From positions 1 to 23,199 of the forward strand of contig CAZIBN010000059.1 in NCBI GenBank assembly GCA_964537395.1: DNA of 23,199 nt, in the 5' to 3' direction. This DNA is from GWA2-66-18 sp964537395 (GTDB lineage Bacteria > Elusimicrobiota > Elusimicrobia > UBA1565 > UBA9628). A model generated the notes under the pieces. The model had not been told where the DNA came from. It saw only the letters and a program-made list of their open reading frames with translations, and did no database searches. The translations under genes and the position numbers were made by a program. Shown in pieces: positions 1 through 7,939 of the stretch (positions are counted from its first letter, which is position 1; the number at the start of each line of letters is the position of its first letter).

Positions 1-129
1 GGCCAGCCATACATGGAAATGCGCCGGCCGCTCCCGCCATACAGCAGGCGCCCCTTCGATCAGCCTTAAGAACTCGGCGCCGGCCGCCACTGCCTCGAAA
101 TCCTGCCGCATGGTTTGAGCGATGTCCAT
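1..129 (-). CDS. Hypothetical protein, N-terminal 43 codons only (runs off the window)
   Basis: An open minus-strand frame begins at ATG 129-127 and continues without a stop to the window edge. The visible peptide starts MDIAQTMRQDFEAVAAGAEF and carries HFHVW near the edge. Third codon positions are mostly G or C, as in the neighbours. An AT-rich TATATATA stretch sits only 3 bp upstream of the ATG, inside the AT-rich spacer that follows mfd. A second in-frame ATG at 111-109 is possible. No domain is recognisable in 43 residues. The call rests on codon character and position alone, so the gene itself is uncertain. Confidence 0.4.
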   Translation of the reverse strand, partial: MDIAQTMRQDFEAVAAGAEFLRLIEGAPAVWRERPAHFHVWLA

Positions 130-204
130 CCTATATATACGATTGACCCTGCGAAAAAGTTCCATCAACATCGAGCGCCAGCCGAACAGCTAAATGTCGT
201 GCCG

Positions 205-239
205 TACATATTTGGCTTCTCCAGAAAGGCAAATATGTA
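205..239. repeat. Perfect 10-bp inverted repeat in the AT-rich spacer
   Basis: TACATATTTG (205-214) and CAAATATGTA (230-239) are perfect reverse complements around a 15-bp spacer. They lie in the AT-rich gap between the end of mfd and the start of the truncated minus-strand gene, 76-110 bp upstream of that gene's ATG. There is no T-run, so it does not look like an intrinsic terminator. A dimeric-regulator operator is possible. That role is inference. Confidence 0.45.
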
Positions 240-259
240 TGGGACAGCATCTGAGTAAG

Positions 260-303
260 ACTCGCGGCCGCCTTAAGTGACCGGCATTGGCACCGGCGCG
301 AGT
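260..303. repeat. Stem-loop just downstream of mfd (7-bp arms)
   Basis: ACTCGCG (260-266) pairs with CGCGAGT (297-303). The interval holds two further CCGGC/CCGGC units. The structure begins six bases past the mfd stop codon and could stop or stabilise the mfd transcript. It lacks the U-tract of a Rho-independent terminator. Confidence 0.3.
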
Positions 304-308
304 TCCGA

Positions 309-3300
309 TTATGCGGCCAGGAAGGCGCGCACGGCGTCGATCGCGGTCTGATCATCGAGGGTCAGGCGCACGGCGTCGCCCTCGAACGAAGGGATGAACG
401 AGACGCGCTTGCCGAAGGCCTTGATCCAGCGCGCGGGGGCGTCGGGATGCGGGGGCGCGTCCGCGCGCCAGCGGATCTCGACGGCGCCCTCCTTCTCGGT
501 GATCTCGGCGACCCGTGCGCGCCGGGCCTCGGCGCGCACCGTCAGCATCGCAAAAAGGTTCTTGACCGGCACGGGCGGCGGCCCGGACAGGCGCTCGAGC
601 TCTTCCAGGATGGCCTGGGCCTCCTCGGGCGTCGCCCGAAGCGCTCGTTTATAGATCTTGAGGCGTTCGATCTCGCCGGGAAGGTAGTCTTGAGGGATAT
701 AGGCGGACAGGCGCAGGTCCACCTCGACCGGCCGGTCGTCCTCCTCGATACGTTTACCTCGCAAGCGGGACACCTCGCTCTCGAGAAGCTGGGCGTAATA
801 GTCGGCGCCGACGGCGTTCATGAATCCATGCTGTTTGGCGCCCAGAAGGTCCCCCGCCCCTCTGATTTCGAGGTCTCTGAGGGCCAATTTGATGCCTGCT
901 CCCAATGCCCCGAATTCCTTGAGCGCGTCCAGGCGCTTCACCGCATCCTCCGCGAGATCCCCCATCTCCGCGTCGGGCGGGTGGAACAGATAGCAGAACG
1001 CGCGGCTTTTCTCGCGTCCGATGCGTCCGCGCAGCTGGTAGAGCTGGGCGAGGCCGAAGTTCTGGGCGTCCTCGACGAGCATGGTGTTCACGCTCGGGAT
1101 GTCGAGGCCGGACTCGATGATGGTCGAGGCCACCAGGACGTCGCTCTTGCGCTGGGCCAGGTCCCACATCGCTTTCTCGATCTCCGGCCCCTTCATCTGG
1201 CCGTGCACCATCGAGACGCGCGCACCGCCGGACAGCTCCTTGATCTGCTTGAGCGTGTCGGCCATGGAGCGCACGCGGTTGTGGACATAGTAGACCTGCC
1301 CGCCGCGCGCGAGCTCATCGGCTATCGCCGTCGAGATGACGCGCTCATCCCAAGGGCCCACGCGCGTCACGATGGGCTGGCGGCCGGCCGGGGCGCTCTG
1401 GATCAGGGAGATCTGGCGCAGGCCGGTCATGGACTGATGCAATGACCGCGGGATCGGCGTGGCCGACAAGGCCAGGACATCCACGTTCTCACGGATTTTT
1501 TTCAATTTTTCTTTGTCGGTGACCCCGAAGCGATGCTCCTCGTCGATGACGATGAGACCGATATCATGGAAGCGCACGTCCTTCTGTAGGAGGCGCGAGG
1601 TTCCGATCACCACGTCCACCTTGCCCGAGGCGAGATCCTTCAAGATCTCCTTCTGCTCGGCCTTGGTCTGAAAGCGCGTCATCATCGCCAGGCGCACCGG
1701 GAAGCCGGCCAACCGTCTTGAGAATGTCCGGAAGTGCTGGTCCGCCAGCACGGTCGTCGGCGCGAGCACCGCGCATTGCTTGAGGCCCATCGCGCATTTG
1801 AACGCCGCACGCATCGCGACCTCGGTCTTGCCGAAGCCGACGTCGCCGACGACGAGCCGGTCCATCGGCCGCGGCGTCATCATATCCTCGAGCGTTTCCT
1901 TGATCGCGCGGGCCTGGTCCTCGGTCGGGTCGTACGGAAAGCCGTCGGCGAACTCGCGCTCCATCTGCGAGTCCGAGGGGAATTGGTGGCCGGGCTTCGC
2001 CGCGCGGCGGGCCTGCATGCGCAGGAGCTCCTGGGCCAGGTCGCGCACGCCTTCGGCGACCTGCTTCTTGACCTCTTCCCAAGTACGAGTATCGAGTGAA
2101 GAGAGCCTCGGACGCTTGCCCTCGGCCCCCGCGTACTTCTGCACGCGGTCGAACTCCGTGAGAGGAACAAAAAGCCTGTCTGAGCCGCGGTACTCGAGCT
2201 TCACGCAGTCCTGCGGGCCGTGGCCGGGCACGGAGATGGGCTCGAGGCCCAGGTAGCGCGCCACGCCGTGATCCTGGTGGACGACGAAGTCGCCGTTTTT
2301 CAGCTCGCGCCAGCGCGTCGTCCCGACGCCCTTCGTCGCGAAGCGCTTCCAGCGGCCGACGCCGCGCCAGTCACGCTCGAAGATCTGGGAGGTCGCGAAC
2401 ACCGACATCTCGGACAGCGGATGCCTGAAGCCCTCGCGCAGCGGGCCGATGAGGAACTGGACCGGGACGTCGGGGAGCTCCTCGGCGAGAATCTCCTGAA
2501 GACGCGCGTCTTCGCCGTGGTTCAAGCTGAAGAGCACGACCTTCTGCGCGCGCGCCGCGTCGCGCTTCATCTCCGCCCACGCGTTTTTCGGGTCGCCGCC
2601 GAACGGACCGACGGCGCGCGCGCCGAAATCCTTTTCCTCGGGGTCGGCCGCGGCTCCGCGCCCGAGGACGAGGCTGGGCACGCCCGCGGGGACCTCGATC
2701 TCGACGCCTTCGCCCAGAAGCCACAGGGCACCCTCCGTCAGCCAGTCCACGACGCGCGCTCCCTCCTGCGGCTCTTCAGCAGGCGTGGCCACGGCGGAAG
2801 CCTGCACCGCGGACGGCTCCTGAGAGATCGGATCGAAAGGCCGGATCGAGGCCACTCGGTCCTCGTCATAGAGCACGCGGTAGGCGACCGCGGGCTCGAG
2901 CGCGTGGAAGTCGAGCACGGCGCCGCGCACCGCGAACTCGCCGGGGCTTTCGACGAACTCGACGCGCTGATAGCCGGCGGCGACGAGCGCGTCGATCGCG
3001 CTGTCGCGCGGACTCAGGTCCCCGGCGCGGAAGCGGACGGTGCGCGCGGAGAAATCGGCCCGGCCCGGCGCGGGCGCGTTCAGCCCCTCGGGCGTGGCGA
3101 GCACGAGCCGCACGCCGGTGCGCAGGAGCTCGAGCGAAGCCAGGCGCTCGCGCGCGTCGTCGCCGAACGCGGCCACGGCCTCGGTCTTGCCGCCGAACAA
3201 GGGCCCGAGGGCACGGACGGCGTCGGCGATGTCCTCGACCGCGTCGGCGTCGGGCAGGACGAGAACCAACGGCCCTTTAGGAGCTTCGATGCCGGCCGGG

Positions 3301-3374
3301 GGCTCGCCCTGCAGTATGCGCCGGGCGAGGAAGGCCCGCGCCCCGGAGCCGGGCGCGCCGACGATCTTCTTCAC
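309..3374 (-). CDS. mfd: Transcription-repair coupling factor Mfd
   Basis: Mfd is an ATP-dependent DNA translocase that removes stalled RNA polymerase and recruits UvrA. The order is typical: a UvrB-like N-terminal third, an RNA-polymerase-interacting domain (HQDHGVARYLGLE region, then EYRGSDRLFVPL), Walker A GDVGFGKTE near residue 508, DEEHRFGV near 611, LSATPIPRSL, the RGAGDLLGAKQHG motif near 840, and the C-terminal TRCF domain (RLSAYIPQDYL). At about 1021 residues it is somewhat shorter than E. coli Mfd (1148). The frame is open to 3437, but the start is placed at GTG 3374-3372. It overlaps the hemC TGA as GTGA and directly begins the conserved-looking VKKIVGAPGSGARAFLARR segment. Translation is probably coupled to hemC. 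Confidence 0.95.
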   Translation of the reverse strand: MKKIVGAPGSGARAFLARRILQGEPPAGIEAPKGPLVLVLPDADAVEDIADAVRALGPLFGGKTEAVAAFGDDARERLASLELLRTGVRLVLATPEGLNAPAPGRADFSARTVRFRAGDLSPRDSAIDALVAAGYQRVEFVESPGEFAVRGAVLDFHALEPAVAYRVLYDEDRVASIRPFDPISQEPSAVQASAVATPAEEPQEGARVVDWLTEGALWLLGEGVEIEVPAGVPSLVLGRGAAADPEEKDFGARAVGPFGGDPKNAWAEMKRDAARAQKVVLFSLNHGEDARLQEILAEELPDVPVQFLIGPLREGFRHPLSEMSVFATSQIFERDWRGVGRWKRFATKGVGTTRWRELKNGDFVVHQDHGVARYLGLEPISVPGHGPQDCVKLEYRGSDRLFVPLTEFDRVQKYAGAEGKRPRLSSLDTRTWEEVKKQVAEGVRDLAQELLRMQARRAAKPGHQFPSDSQMEREFADGFPYDPTEDQARAIKETLEDMMTPRPMDRLVVGDVGFGKTEVAMRAAFKCAMGLKQCAVLAPTTVLADQHFRTFSRRLAGFPVRLAMMTRFQTKAEQKEILKDLASGKVDVVIGTSRLLQKDVRFHDIGLIVIDEEHRFGVTDKEKLKKIRENVDVLALSATPIPRSLHQSMTGLRQISLIQSAPAGRQPIVTRVGPWDERVISTAIADELARGGQVYYVHNRVRSMADTLKQIKELSGGARVSMVHGQMKGPEIEKAMWDLAQRKSDVLVASTIIESGLDIPSVNTMLVEDAQNFGLAQLYQLRGRIGREKSRAFCYLFHPPDAEMGDLAEDAVKRLDALKEFGALGAGIKLALRDLEIRGAGDLLGAKQHGFMNAVGADYYAQLLESEVSRLRGKRIEEDDRPVEVDLRLSAYIPQDYLPGEIERLKIYKRALRATPEEAQAILEELERLSGPPPVPVKNLFAMLTVRAEARRARVAEITEKEGAVEIRWRADAPPHPDAPARWIKAFGKRVSFIPSFEGDAVRLTLDDQTAIDAVRAFLAA

Positions 3375-4276
3375 CGCTTCTTGGCTTGGGCGGCGAGATC
3401 CGCGACGAATGCCCCACGGCGGGCGTCGTCGGCGCACACGCCCGACACGCGCTTGCCGCTCGCTTCGCCCTCATGGGCGAAGAAGGCCTCAAGATGGACG
3501 CCGTCGCCCCGCAGCTGCGCATACGCGCCGACAGGCGAGCCGCAGCCGCCGCCGACGGCGGAGAGGAACTCGCGCTCGAGCTCGACGCAGCGACGCGTCG
3601 CCGCGTGGTCGAGCGTGGCGACGATCTTCGCGACATCATGACGATCGCTCTTCACCTCGAGCGCCAGCGCGCCCTGCGCGGGGGCGGGGAGCATGACCTT
3701 GACGTCCATCGCCTCATGAGGCACGTCCGCGCGTCCGATGCGCCGAAGGCCGGCGAGAGCGATGACCATCGCGTCGTATTCCCCGTCCGCCAGCTTGCGC
3801 AGGCGCGTGTCCACGTTGCCGCGCAAAGGAAGCAATTCGACGCCGGGCTTGGCGGCGCTCAGCATCAGCTGCCGCCGGAGCGACGATGTCGCGATCCGCG
3901 TCCCCGCCTTCACCTCCGCCCAGTCAAGCCCGGGCCTTGCCACGAACGCGTCGCGCGGATCCTCGCGCTCGGGATAGGCGGCGATGGAGAGTCCCGCGGC
4001 GAGCATCGCCGGCAGGTCCTTGCAGCTGTGCGTGGCGAAATCCACGCGTCCGTCGAGAAGCGCCTCTTCGAGCTCCTTGATCCACAGGCCCTTGGCGCCC
4101 TGGGGCAAAAGCTTGGCCTTCTCCGGGGATGGAGCGCCGAACATATCGCCGCTGGTCTTGATGACGACGGTCTCGACCGTCAGACCCGGATTGAGCTTCT
4201 CGAGAAGTCGCGCCGCCGCGCCCGACTGCGCGAGCGCGAGAGGAGAGCCGCGCGTGCCCATTTTCAGTGTCGACAT
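3371..4276 (-). CDS. hemC: Hydroxymethylbilane synthase (porphobilinogen deaminase)
   Basis: HemC condenses four porphobilinogens into hydroxymethylbilane in tetrapyrrole synthesis in the cytoplasm. The 301-residue protein opens with the family signature KMGTRGSPLALAQ. It contains the conserved VVIKTSGD, ATSSLRRQLML and PAPAQGALALE segments. The dipyrromethane cofactor cysteine is in GGGCGSPVGAYA near residue 242. Length is normal for the family. The ATG at 4276 has no clear Shine-Dalgarno but lies 6 bp after TAAAAT. It is the first gene of a two-gene unit with mfd, which overlaps it by four bases. No other heme gene is in view. Confidence 0.96.
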   Translation of the reverse strand: MSTLKMGTRGSPLALAQSGAAARLLEKLNPGLTVETVVIKTSGDMFGAPSPEKAKLLPQGAKGLWIKELEEALLDGRVDFATHSCKDLPAMLAAGLSIAAYPEREDPRDAFVARPGLDWAEVKAGTRIATSSLRRQLMLSAAKPGVELLPLRGNVDTRLRKLADGEYDAMVIALAGLRRIGRADVPHEAMDVKVMLPAPAQGALALEVKSDRHDVAKIVATLDHAATRRCVELEREFLSAVGGGCGSPVGAYAQLRGDGVHLEAFFAHEGEASGKRVSGVCADDARRGAFVADLAAQAKKR

Positions 4277-4282
4277 GAGCCC

Positions 4283-4288
4283 ATTTTA
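4283..4288 (-). promoter_or_regulatory. -10 hexamer TAAAAT of hemC, leaderless-type
   Basis: TAAAAT on the minus strand ends 6 bp before the hemC ATG. Transcription from it would begin at or within a base or two of the start codon. No good -35 is visible at 16-18 bp. It is one of seven similar start-proximal hexamers in this window. Confidence 0.5.
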
Positions 4289-4360
4289 CTTATTTTCCGC
4301 CGCCATCTCCCGATTACGCGCCGGCTGTTGGTGCCAACTGCCGCCACACGGCTTGAAACC

Positions 4361-4462
4361 GAGCCTCTGCCGTTCACAGGCTCTGACTGGTGATAATCAC
4401 TCGTTCCGGTGCGAGTTCATGTGTCTTATTCGACACACTTCGCATTAGCTCCAATGCGGAGT
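4361..4462 (+). other. Run of four stem-loops in the hemC/alr divergent spacer
   Basis: Four hairpins follow one another. GAGCCT (4361-4366) pairs with AGGCTC (4378-4383). ACTCG (4399-4403) pairs with CGAGT (4412-4416). TGTGTC (4420-4425) pairs with GACACA (4432-4437). ACTTCGCATT (4437-4446) pairs with AATGCGGAGT (4453-4462) with one G-U pair. The stretch is less GC-rich than the genes and matches no RNA family I recognise. It could be a small RNA or a leader upstream of alr. If alr is leaderless from its proximal -10, the stems belong to a separate transcript or are DNA-level sites. Confidence 0.4.
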
Positions 4463-4523
4463 CTTGGTCGCGAGAGCTGCATAGCACCGATATCATAGCG
4501 GGGGCAGTCGGCCGATTTTTTAA

Positions 4524-4529
4524 TAAGAT
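4524..4529 (+). promoter_or_regulatory. -10-like TAAGAT of alr, leaderless-type
   Basis: TAAGAT lies 7 bp before ATG 4537, directly after a T6 tract (4516-4521). No Shine-Dalgarno precedes either candidate ATG (4537 or 4555). No convincing -35 is visible. The assignment relies on the recurrent TANNNT spacing seen at other first genes. Confidence 0.4.
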
Positions 4530-4536
4530 AGCTGCG

Positions 4537-5598
4537 ATGGGCACCCCCTCCTTGATGAAATGGGTCGAGATCGACCTGAGCGTGATCGCCGGCAACGCCG
4601 CGTGGATCAAGTCCCAGATGCCGAAAGGCGCGGGCTTCGTCGCCGCGGTGAAGGCCGACGGCTATGGACACGGCGCGGTCGAGGTCTCGAAGGTCGTCCT
4701 GAAAGCCGGAGCCGAGCGCCTCGGCGTGCGCGACCTCGCCGAAGCGGCGGTCCTACGCAAGGCCGGCATCAAGGCGCCGATCCAGATGCTCACGCCGTTC
4801 CTGCCCGAGGACTCCGCCGAGGCCCTGAAGCTTGGCGTGATCCCGGTGATCGAGTCTCTCATCCAGGCCAAGGCGCTTCACCGCGCGGCCAAAGGCAAAA
4901 AGATACGCCTGCAGGTGGATGTTGAATTCGGCCTCGCGCGCTGGGGCGCCGCCCCGCGCGACCTCGCCGCGCTGATGAAGGCGCTCGGCCGTCTGCGCGG
5001 CGTCACGGTCGACGGCCTTGCCGCTCATCTCGGCTACATGCCCGGAAAAAACGCCGTTGAGGCCGAGGAGAAGCTCGGCTCCTTCGAGCGCCTGGCCGCT
5101 CCCTACAAACGCCTCGACCCGAGCCTGCGCCTGCGCGCGGCGAACTCGACCGTGTTCATGGATTTCCCCCACCGCCGCTTCGACCTCGCCTGCGTCGGGA
5201 ACCTGCTCTACGGCATCAACCGCTCGAAGATCCGGCCGCCCGCGCTCAAGATGCCGTGGCGCTTCTTCGCGCGCGTGATCTCGGTGCGCGAGGCCGCCAA
5301 GGGTGCGTCGATCGGCTACGCGAGCGAGTACCTCGTCCCCCGAAGGATGAGGATCGCCACGCTCCCGGTCGGCTACGCCGACGGCCTGACGATGCAGCCC
5401 GCCGAGCGCCTGATCGGCCTGGGCGCCAGCCAGTCGTTCTGGGCCAAGCGCGACGGCGTCAATCTACCGTTCGTCGGTCGCTGCGGCATCTCGCACGTGC
5501 TCGTGGACGCGACGGGGCTTCCCGCCATCAAGCCCGGCGACGCGGTCGAGCTCCCCGTCCGCCGCACCGCCTCGCGCGCTCCGCGCGTTTACCTGTAA
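4537..5598 (+). CDS. alr: Alanine racemase-like PLP enzyme, divergent
   Basis: Alanine racemases interconvert L- and D-alanine for peptidoglycan. The 353-residue protein begins with the family opening WVEIDLSVIAGNA. It carries the PLP lysine in AAVKADGYGHG (Lys39), the barrel-to-C-domain motif IGYASEYLVPRRMRIATLP with candidate catalytic tyrosines 261 and 265, then VGYADG. Oddities: the usual DTGM.R motif reads DVEFGLARWG, the usual RV.MDQ motif reads RCGISHVLVD, and the C-terminus runs straight from GDAVEL to RAPRVYL without the usual stretch containing GTI.YE. The open frame extends to 4390, but homology-like sequence starts only after ATG 4537 (ATG 4555 is the alternative). It converges with PBP1A, leaving three bases between stops. 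D-alanine supply fits a cell-wall role, but altered substrate range is possible. Confidence 0.85.
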   Translation: MGTPSLMKWVEIDLSVIAGNAAWIKSQMPKGAGFVAAVKADGYGHGAVEVSKVVLKAGAERLGVRDLAEAAVLRKAGIKAPIQMLTPFLPEDSAEALKLGVIPVIESLIQAKALHRAAKGKKIRLQVDVEFGLARWGAAPRDLAALMKALGRLRGVTVDGLAAHLGYMPGKNAVEAEEKLGSFERLAAPYKRLDPSLRLRAANSTVFMDFPHRRFDLACVGNLLYGINRSKIRPPALKMPWRFFARVISVREAAKGASIGYASEYLVPRRMRIATLPVGYADGLTMQPAERLIGLGASQSFWAKRDGVNLPFVGRCGISHVLVDATGLPAIKPGDAVELPVRRTASRAPRVYL

Positions 5599-5601
5599 AA
5601 G

Positions 5602-7902
5602 CTACTGCAGGTTACCGGCGTCTTCGCCGAAGGCCGGCGCCGGCTCGAGCTCGGTGTCGGTCGGCAGCGCCGGAGGCGCGTCAGGATCGTCGCTGGGCGC
5701 GGGTGCGGGCGCCGCGGCCGTGGACGGCTTGAACTGGCCGTAGCCGCCGTCGGGGATGGCCGTCGTATTCAAAGTGTCGGTCGAAAGCGTGATGACCTCG
5801 GGCCCCTTGCTGTTCGGGTCGCAGTATTCCTTCGGCTCGGTGCCCTGCGCGAACGCCTCGAGCAGCTTGTTCGCCTTCGGGCACGCCGGCTGATACAGGA
5901 GCCCCTGCGTCTTGTCGATCGCGGCGAAGACGATGCCCGACGGCGCCGGGAAGTCGCGCTTCGGATAATCCTTCAGGATCTCGCCCATGATCTCCGTCCA
6001 CCACGGCACGACGGTGGAGCCGCCGGTCCAGTCCTTGCGGCCGAGCGAGGTGAAGTCGTCGTAGCCCATCCACGCTCCCGCGACAAGGTCGGGCGTGAAT
6101 CCGATGAACCAAAGGTCGCGATTGTCGTTGGAGGTCCCGGTCTTGCCGCCGAGCGGCCGGCCGAGGCGGCTGGCGTGGCTGCCGGTCCCGTTCTGCACGA
6201 CGCCCTTCATGAGGTTCACGACGAGATACGCGAGCTGCGGCGTCATCGCCTCCTTGTCGGACGGGAGGTGGCCCTCGAGCTGCTTGCCGCTGGCATCCTC
6301 GGCCCGCTCGAGCGTGTAGGGCGCGACCGCGATGCCGCCGTTGGCGAAGGTGCCGAAGGCGGCCGTCATCTCGAGCGGCGTGACCACCGAGGCGCCCAGC
6401 CCCAGGGCGGGCGCGGGCTCGAGCTCGGAGCGGATGCCGACGCGCTTGGCCAGCTCGACGACAAGCGGCGGACCGACCTGGGTGATCAGGTTGATCGAGG
6501 AGATGTTGCGCGACTGCGAGAGCGCCCTGCGCAAGGTGACGCGGCCGAGGAACTTGCCGTCGTAGTTGCCCGGCACCCAGATCTTGAAATCGGGCGAGGC
6601 CGCGAACGGCTGGGTCGCGAGGTTGATCGAGTACTGGTCGGTCGCTCCCTCGAGCAGGCGCCAGTCGCGGCCATCGAAGTAGAACGCGAGCGGCGTGTCG
6701 TCCACCATCGAGGCGGCGGTCATGCCCGAGCCGAGAGCCGCGGCCCAGACGAAGGGCTTGAACGTCGAGCCGGGCTGGCGCTTGGCCTGGGTCACGCGGT
6801 TGAAATGCGAGTCGCGGCCGCCGATCATCGCGCGCACGGCCCCGGTCTTGATGTCGATGACGACGAAGGCCCCCTGGATCTTCGCAAGGGGAGCAGTCGA
6901 GATCTCGGGCGGGAGCGGCTCGCCCGTCGCGAGCAGCTCCTTGAGCTTCTTCTCGTGCTCGACCGCGGCCTTGATGTCGAACTCGACCAGGGCCTTCTCC
7001 ATGATCTCTTCGGCCTTCTTCTGCATGTCCAGGTCGAGGGTCGTGTAGACCTTGAGGCCGCCGCGCCAGACGGTCGCCGTGCCGAACTTATGCTCGAGCC
7101 GGCGGCGCACGTGCTCGACGAAGAACGGCGCCTGGGAGTCGAAGCCGAGCGGCTTGACGAGCGGGATCGGCTGGGCATTGGCCGCGTTCGCCTCGGCCAA
7201 GGTGACGAGCTTCTCATCCAGCATGCGCTGAAGCACGACCGCGCGGCGCTTGCGTGCGTTCTCGGGCTTGAAGAACGGGGAGTTGGCGCGCGGCGCGCGG
7301 ATGAGGCCGGCCAGGAGGGCGCAGTCGGCCAGGGTCATCTCCGAGACCTCCTTGCCGAAGTAGTTGCGCGCGGCGGCCTGGGCGCCGTAGGCGCCTTCGC
7401 CGAAATAGACCTGGTTCAGGTACAGCTGGAGGATCTCGGGCTTCGAGAAATTGCGCTCGATCTCGAGCGCGAGGAGCACCTCGCGGATCTTGCGCGTGAA
7501 CTTCCGTTCGGGCTTGAGGAAGATCTGCTTGGCGAGCTGCTGGGTGATCGTAGACGCGCCCTGCACCACGCGCCGGGCGATGAGGTTGCGCACCGACGAG
7601 CGCAGGATGCCCTTAGGCGAGATGCCCCAGTGCTTGAAGAAGGCGTCGTCCTCCACGGCGATGACGGCGTTTTGTAAATCCACGGGGATCTTCGACAGAG
7701 GCAGCAGCGCCCGCTTCTCGATGGATAATTCGGAGATCACCGTGCCCTTGGAGTCGAACACGCGCGTGGTCAGGGACGGCGCGTAGTCCTCGAGCGTGTG
7801 GATCGGGGGCATCCCCTCAAGAAGCTGGCGGAGGAAGACGGAGCCGGCTCCGACGGACAGGAACGCGAGGAGCGCGAGAAGGTAAAAACGGGAACGGGCC
7901 AT
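5602..7902 (-). CDS. Bifunctional penicillin-binding protein 1A (glycosyltransferase-transpeptidase)
   Basis: This class A PBP polymerises lipid II and crosslinks the stem peptides in the periplasm. One TM helix lies near residues 5-25. The GT51 domain shows EDDAFFKHWG (about residue 84), GASTITQQLAKQ and RKIREVLLALEIER. The transpeptidase domain shows the SxxK serine in GSTFKPF (about 380), SRN in the SQSRNISSINL segment and KTGTSNDNRD (about 584). A Pro/Ala/Asp-rich tail ends the 766-residue protein. The frame stays open to 8076, but the start is set at ATG 7902. It gives a normal N-terminus (MARSRFYLLALLAFLS) and lies 8 bp after TAGAAT. It is convergent with the racemase gene, which makes the D-Ala used in its substrate. 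Confidence 0.95.
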   Translation of the reverse strand: MARSRFYLLALLAFLSVGAGSVFLRQLLEGMPPIHTLEDYAPSLTTRVFDSKGTVISELSIEKRALLPLSKIPVDLQNAVIAVEDDAFFKHWGISPKGILRSSVRNLIARRVVQGASTITQQLAKQIFLKPERKFTRKIREVLLALEIERNFSKPEILQLYLNQVYFGEGAYGAQAAARNYFGKEVSEMTLADCALLAGLIRAPRANSPFFKPENARKRRAVVLQRMLDEKLVTLAEANAANAQPIPLVKPLGFDSQAPFFVEHVRRRLEHKFGTATVWRGGLKVYTTLDLDMQKKAEEIMEKALVEFDIKAAVEHEKKLKELLATGEPLPPEISTAPLAKIQGAFVVIDIKTGAVRAMIGGRDSHFNRVTQAKRQPGSTFKPFVWAAALGSGMTAASMVDDTPLAFYFDGRDWRLLEGATDQYSINLATQPFAASPDFKIWVPGNYDGKFLGRVTLRRALSQSRNISSINLITQVGPPLVVELAKRVGIRSELEPAPALGLGASVVTPLEMTAAFGTFANGGIAVAPYTLERAEDASGKQLEGHLPSDKEAMTPQLAYLVVNLMKGVVQNGTGSHASRLGRPLGGKTGTSNDNRDLWFIGFTPDLVAGAWMGYDDFTSLGRKDWTGGSTVVPWWTEIMGEILKDYPKRDFPAPSGIVFAAIDKTQGLLYQPACPKANKLLEAFAQGTEPKEYCDPNSKGPEVITLSTDTLNTTAIPDGGYGQFKPSTAAAPAPAPSDDPDAPPALPTDTELEPAPAFGEDAGNLQ

Positions 7903-7910
7903 GAAACGGG

Positions 7911-7916
7911 ATTCTA
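7911..7916 (-). promoter_or_regulatory. -10 TAGAAT of the PBP1A gene, leaderless-type
   Basis: On the minus strand TAGAAT ends 8 bp before ATG 7902. There is no Shine-Dalgarno in that 8-bp interval. It lies inside the 37-bp spacer shared with the divergent FAD dehydrogenase, so the two promoters must overlap. Confidence 0.5.
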
Positions 7917-7924
7917 CCATTTCG

Positions 7925-7930
7925 TACACT
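7925..7930 (+). promoter_or_regulatory. -10 TACACT of the FAD dehydrogenase gene, leaderless-type
   Basis: TACACT ends exactly 9 bp before ATG 7940. The same hexamer at the same distance precedes the FliF-FliG fusion and the membrane protein at 21042. A -35 at 17 bp would fall at 7902-7907, on the PBP1A start codon (TGAAAC, a poor match). Confidence 0.5.
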
Positions 7931-7939
7931 CTGGCTATA

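Noticed and set aside
131..355. 74-codon minus-strand frame
   Set aside because: It overlaps the mfd C-terminus in another frame, is Arg/Ser-rich and has no start signal.
447..1445. 332-codon plus-strand frame, and 2220-3641 (473 codons)
   Set aside because: Both are antisense to mfd, whose motifs are unambiguous.
4350..4360. tRNA T-loop-like GGTTTCAAGCC on the minus strand
   Set aside because: No matching acceptor, D or anticodon stems at the required distances.
4390..4536. Upstream extension of the alanine racemase frame
   Set aside because: The encoded 49 residues do not resemble an Alr N-terminus, base composition is noncoding-like and the stretch carries the hairpins.
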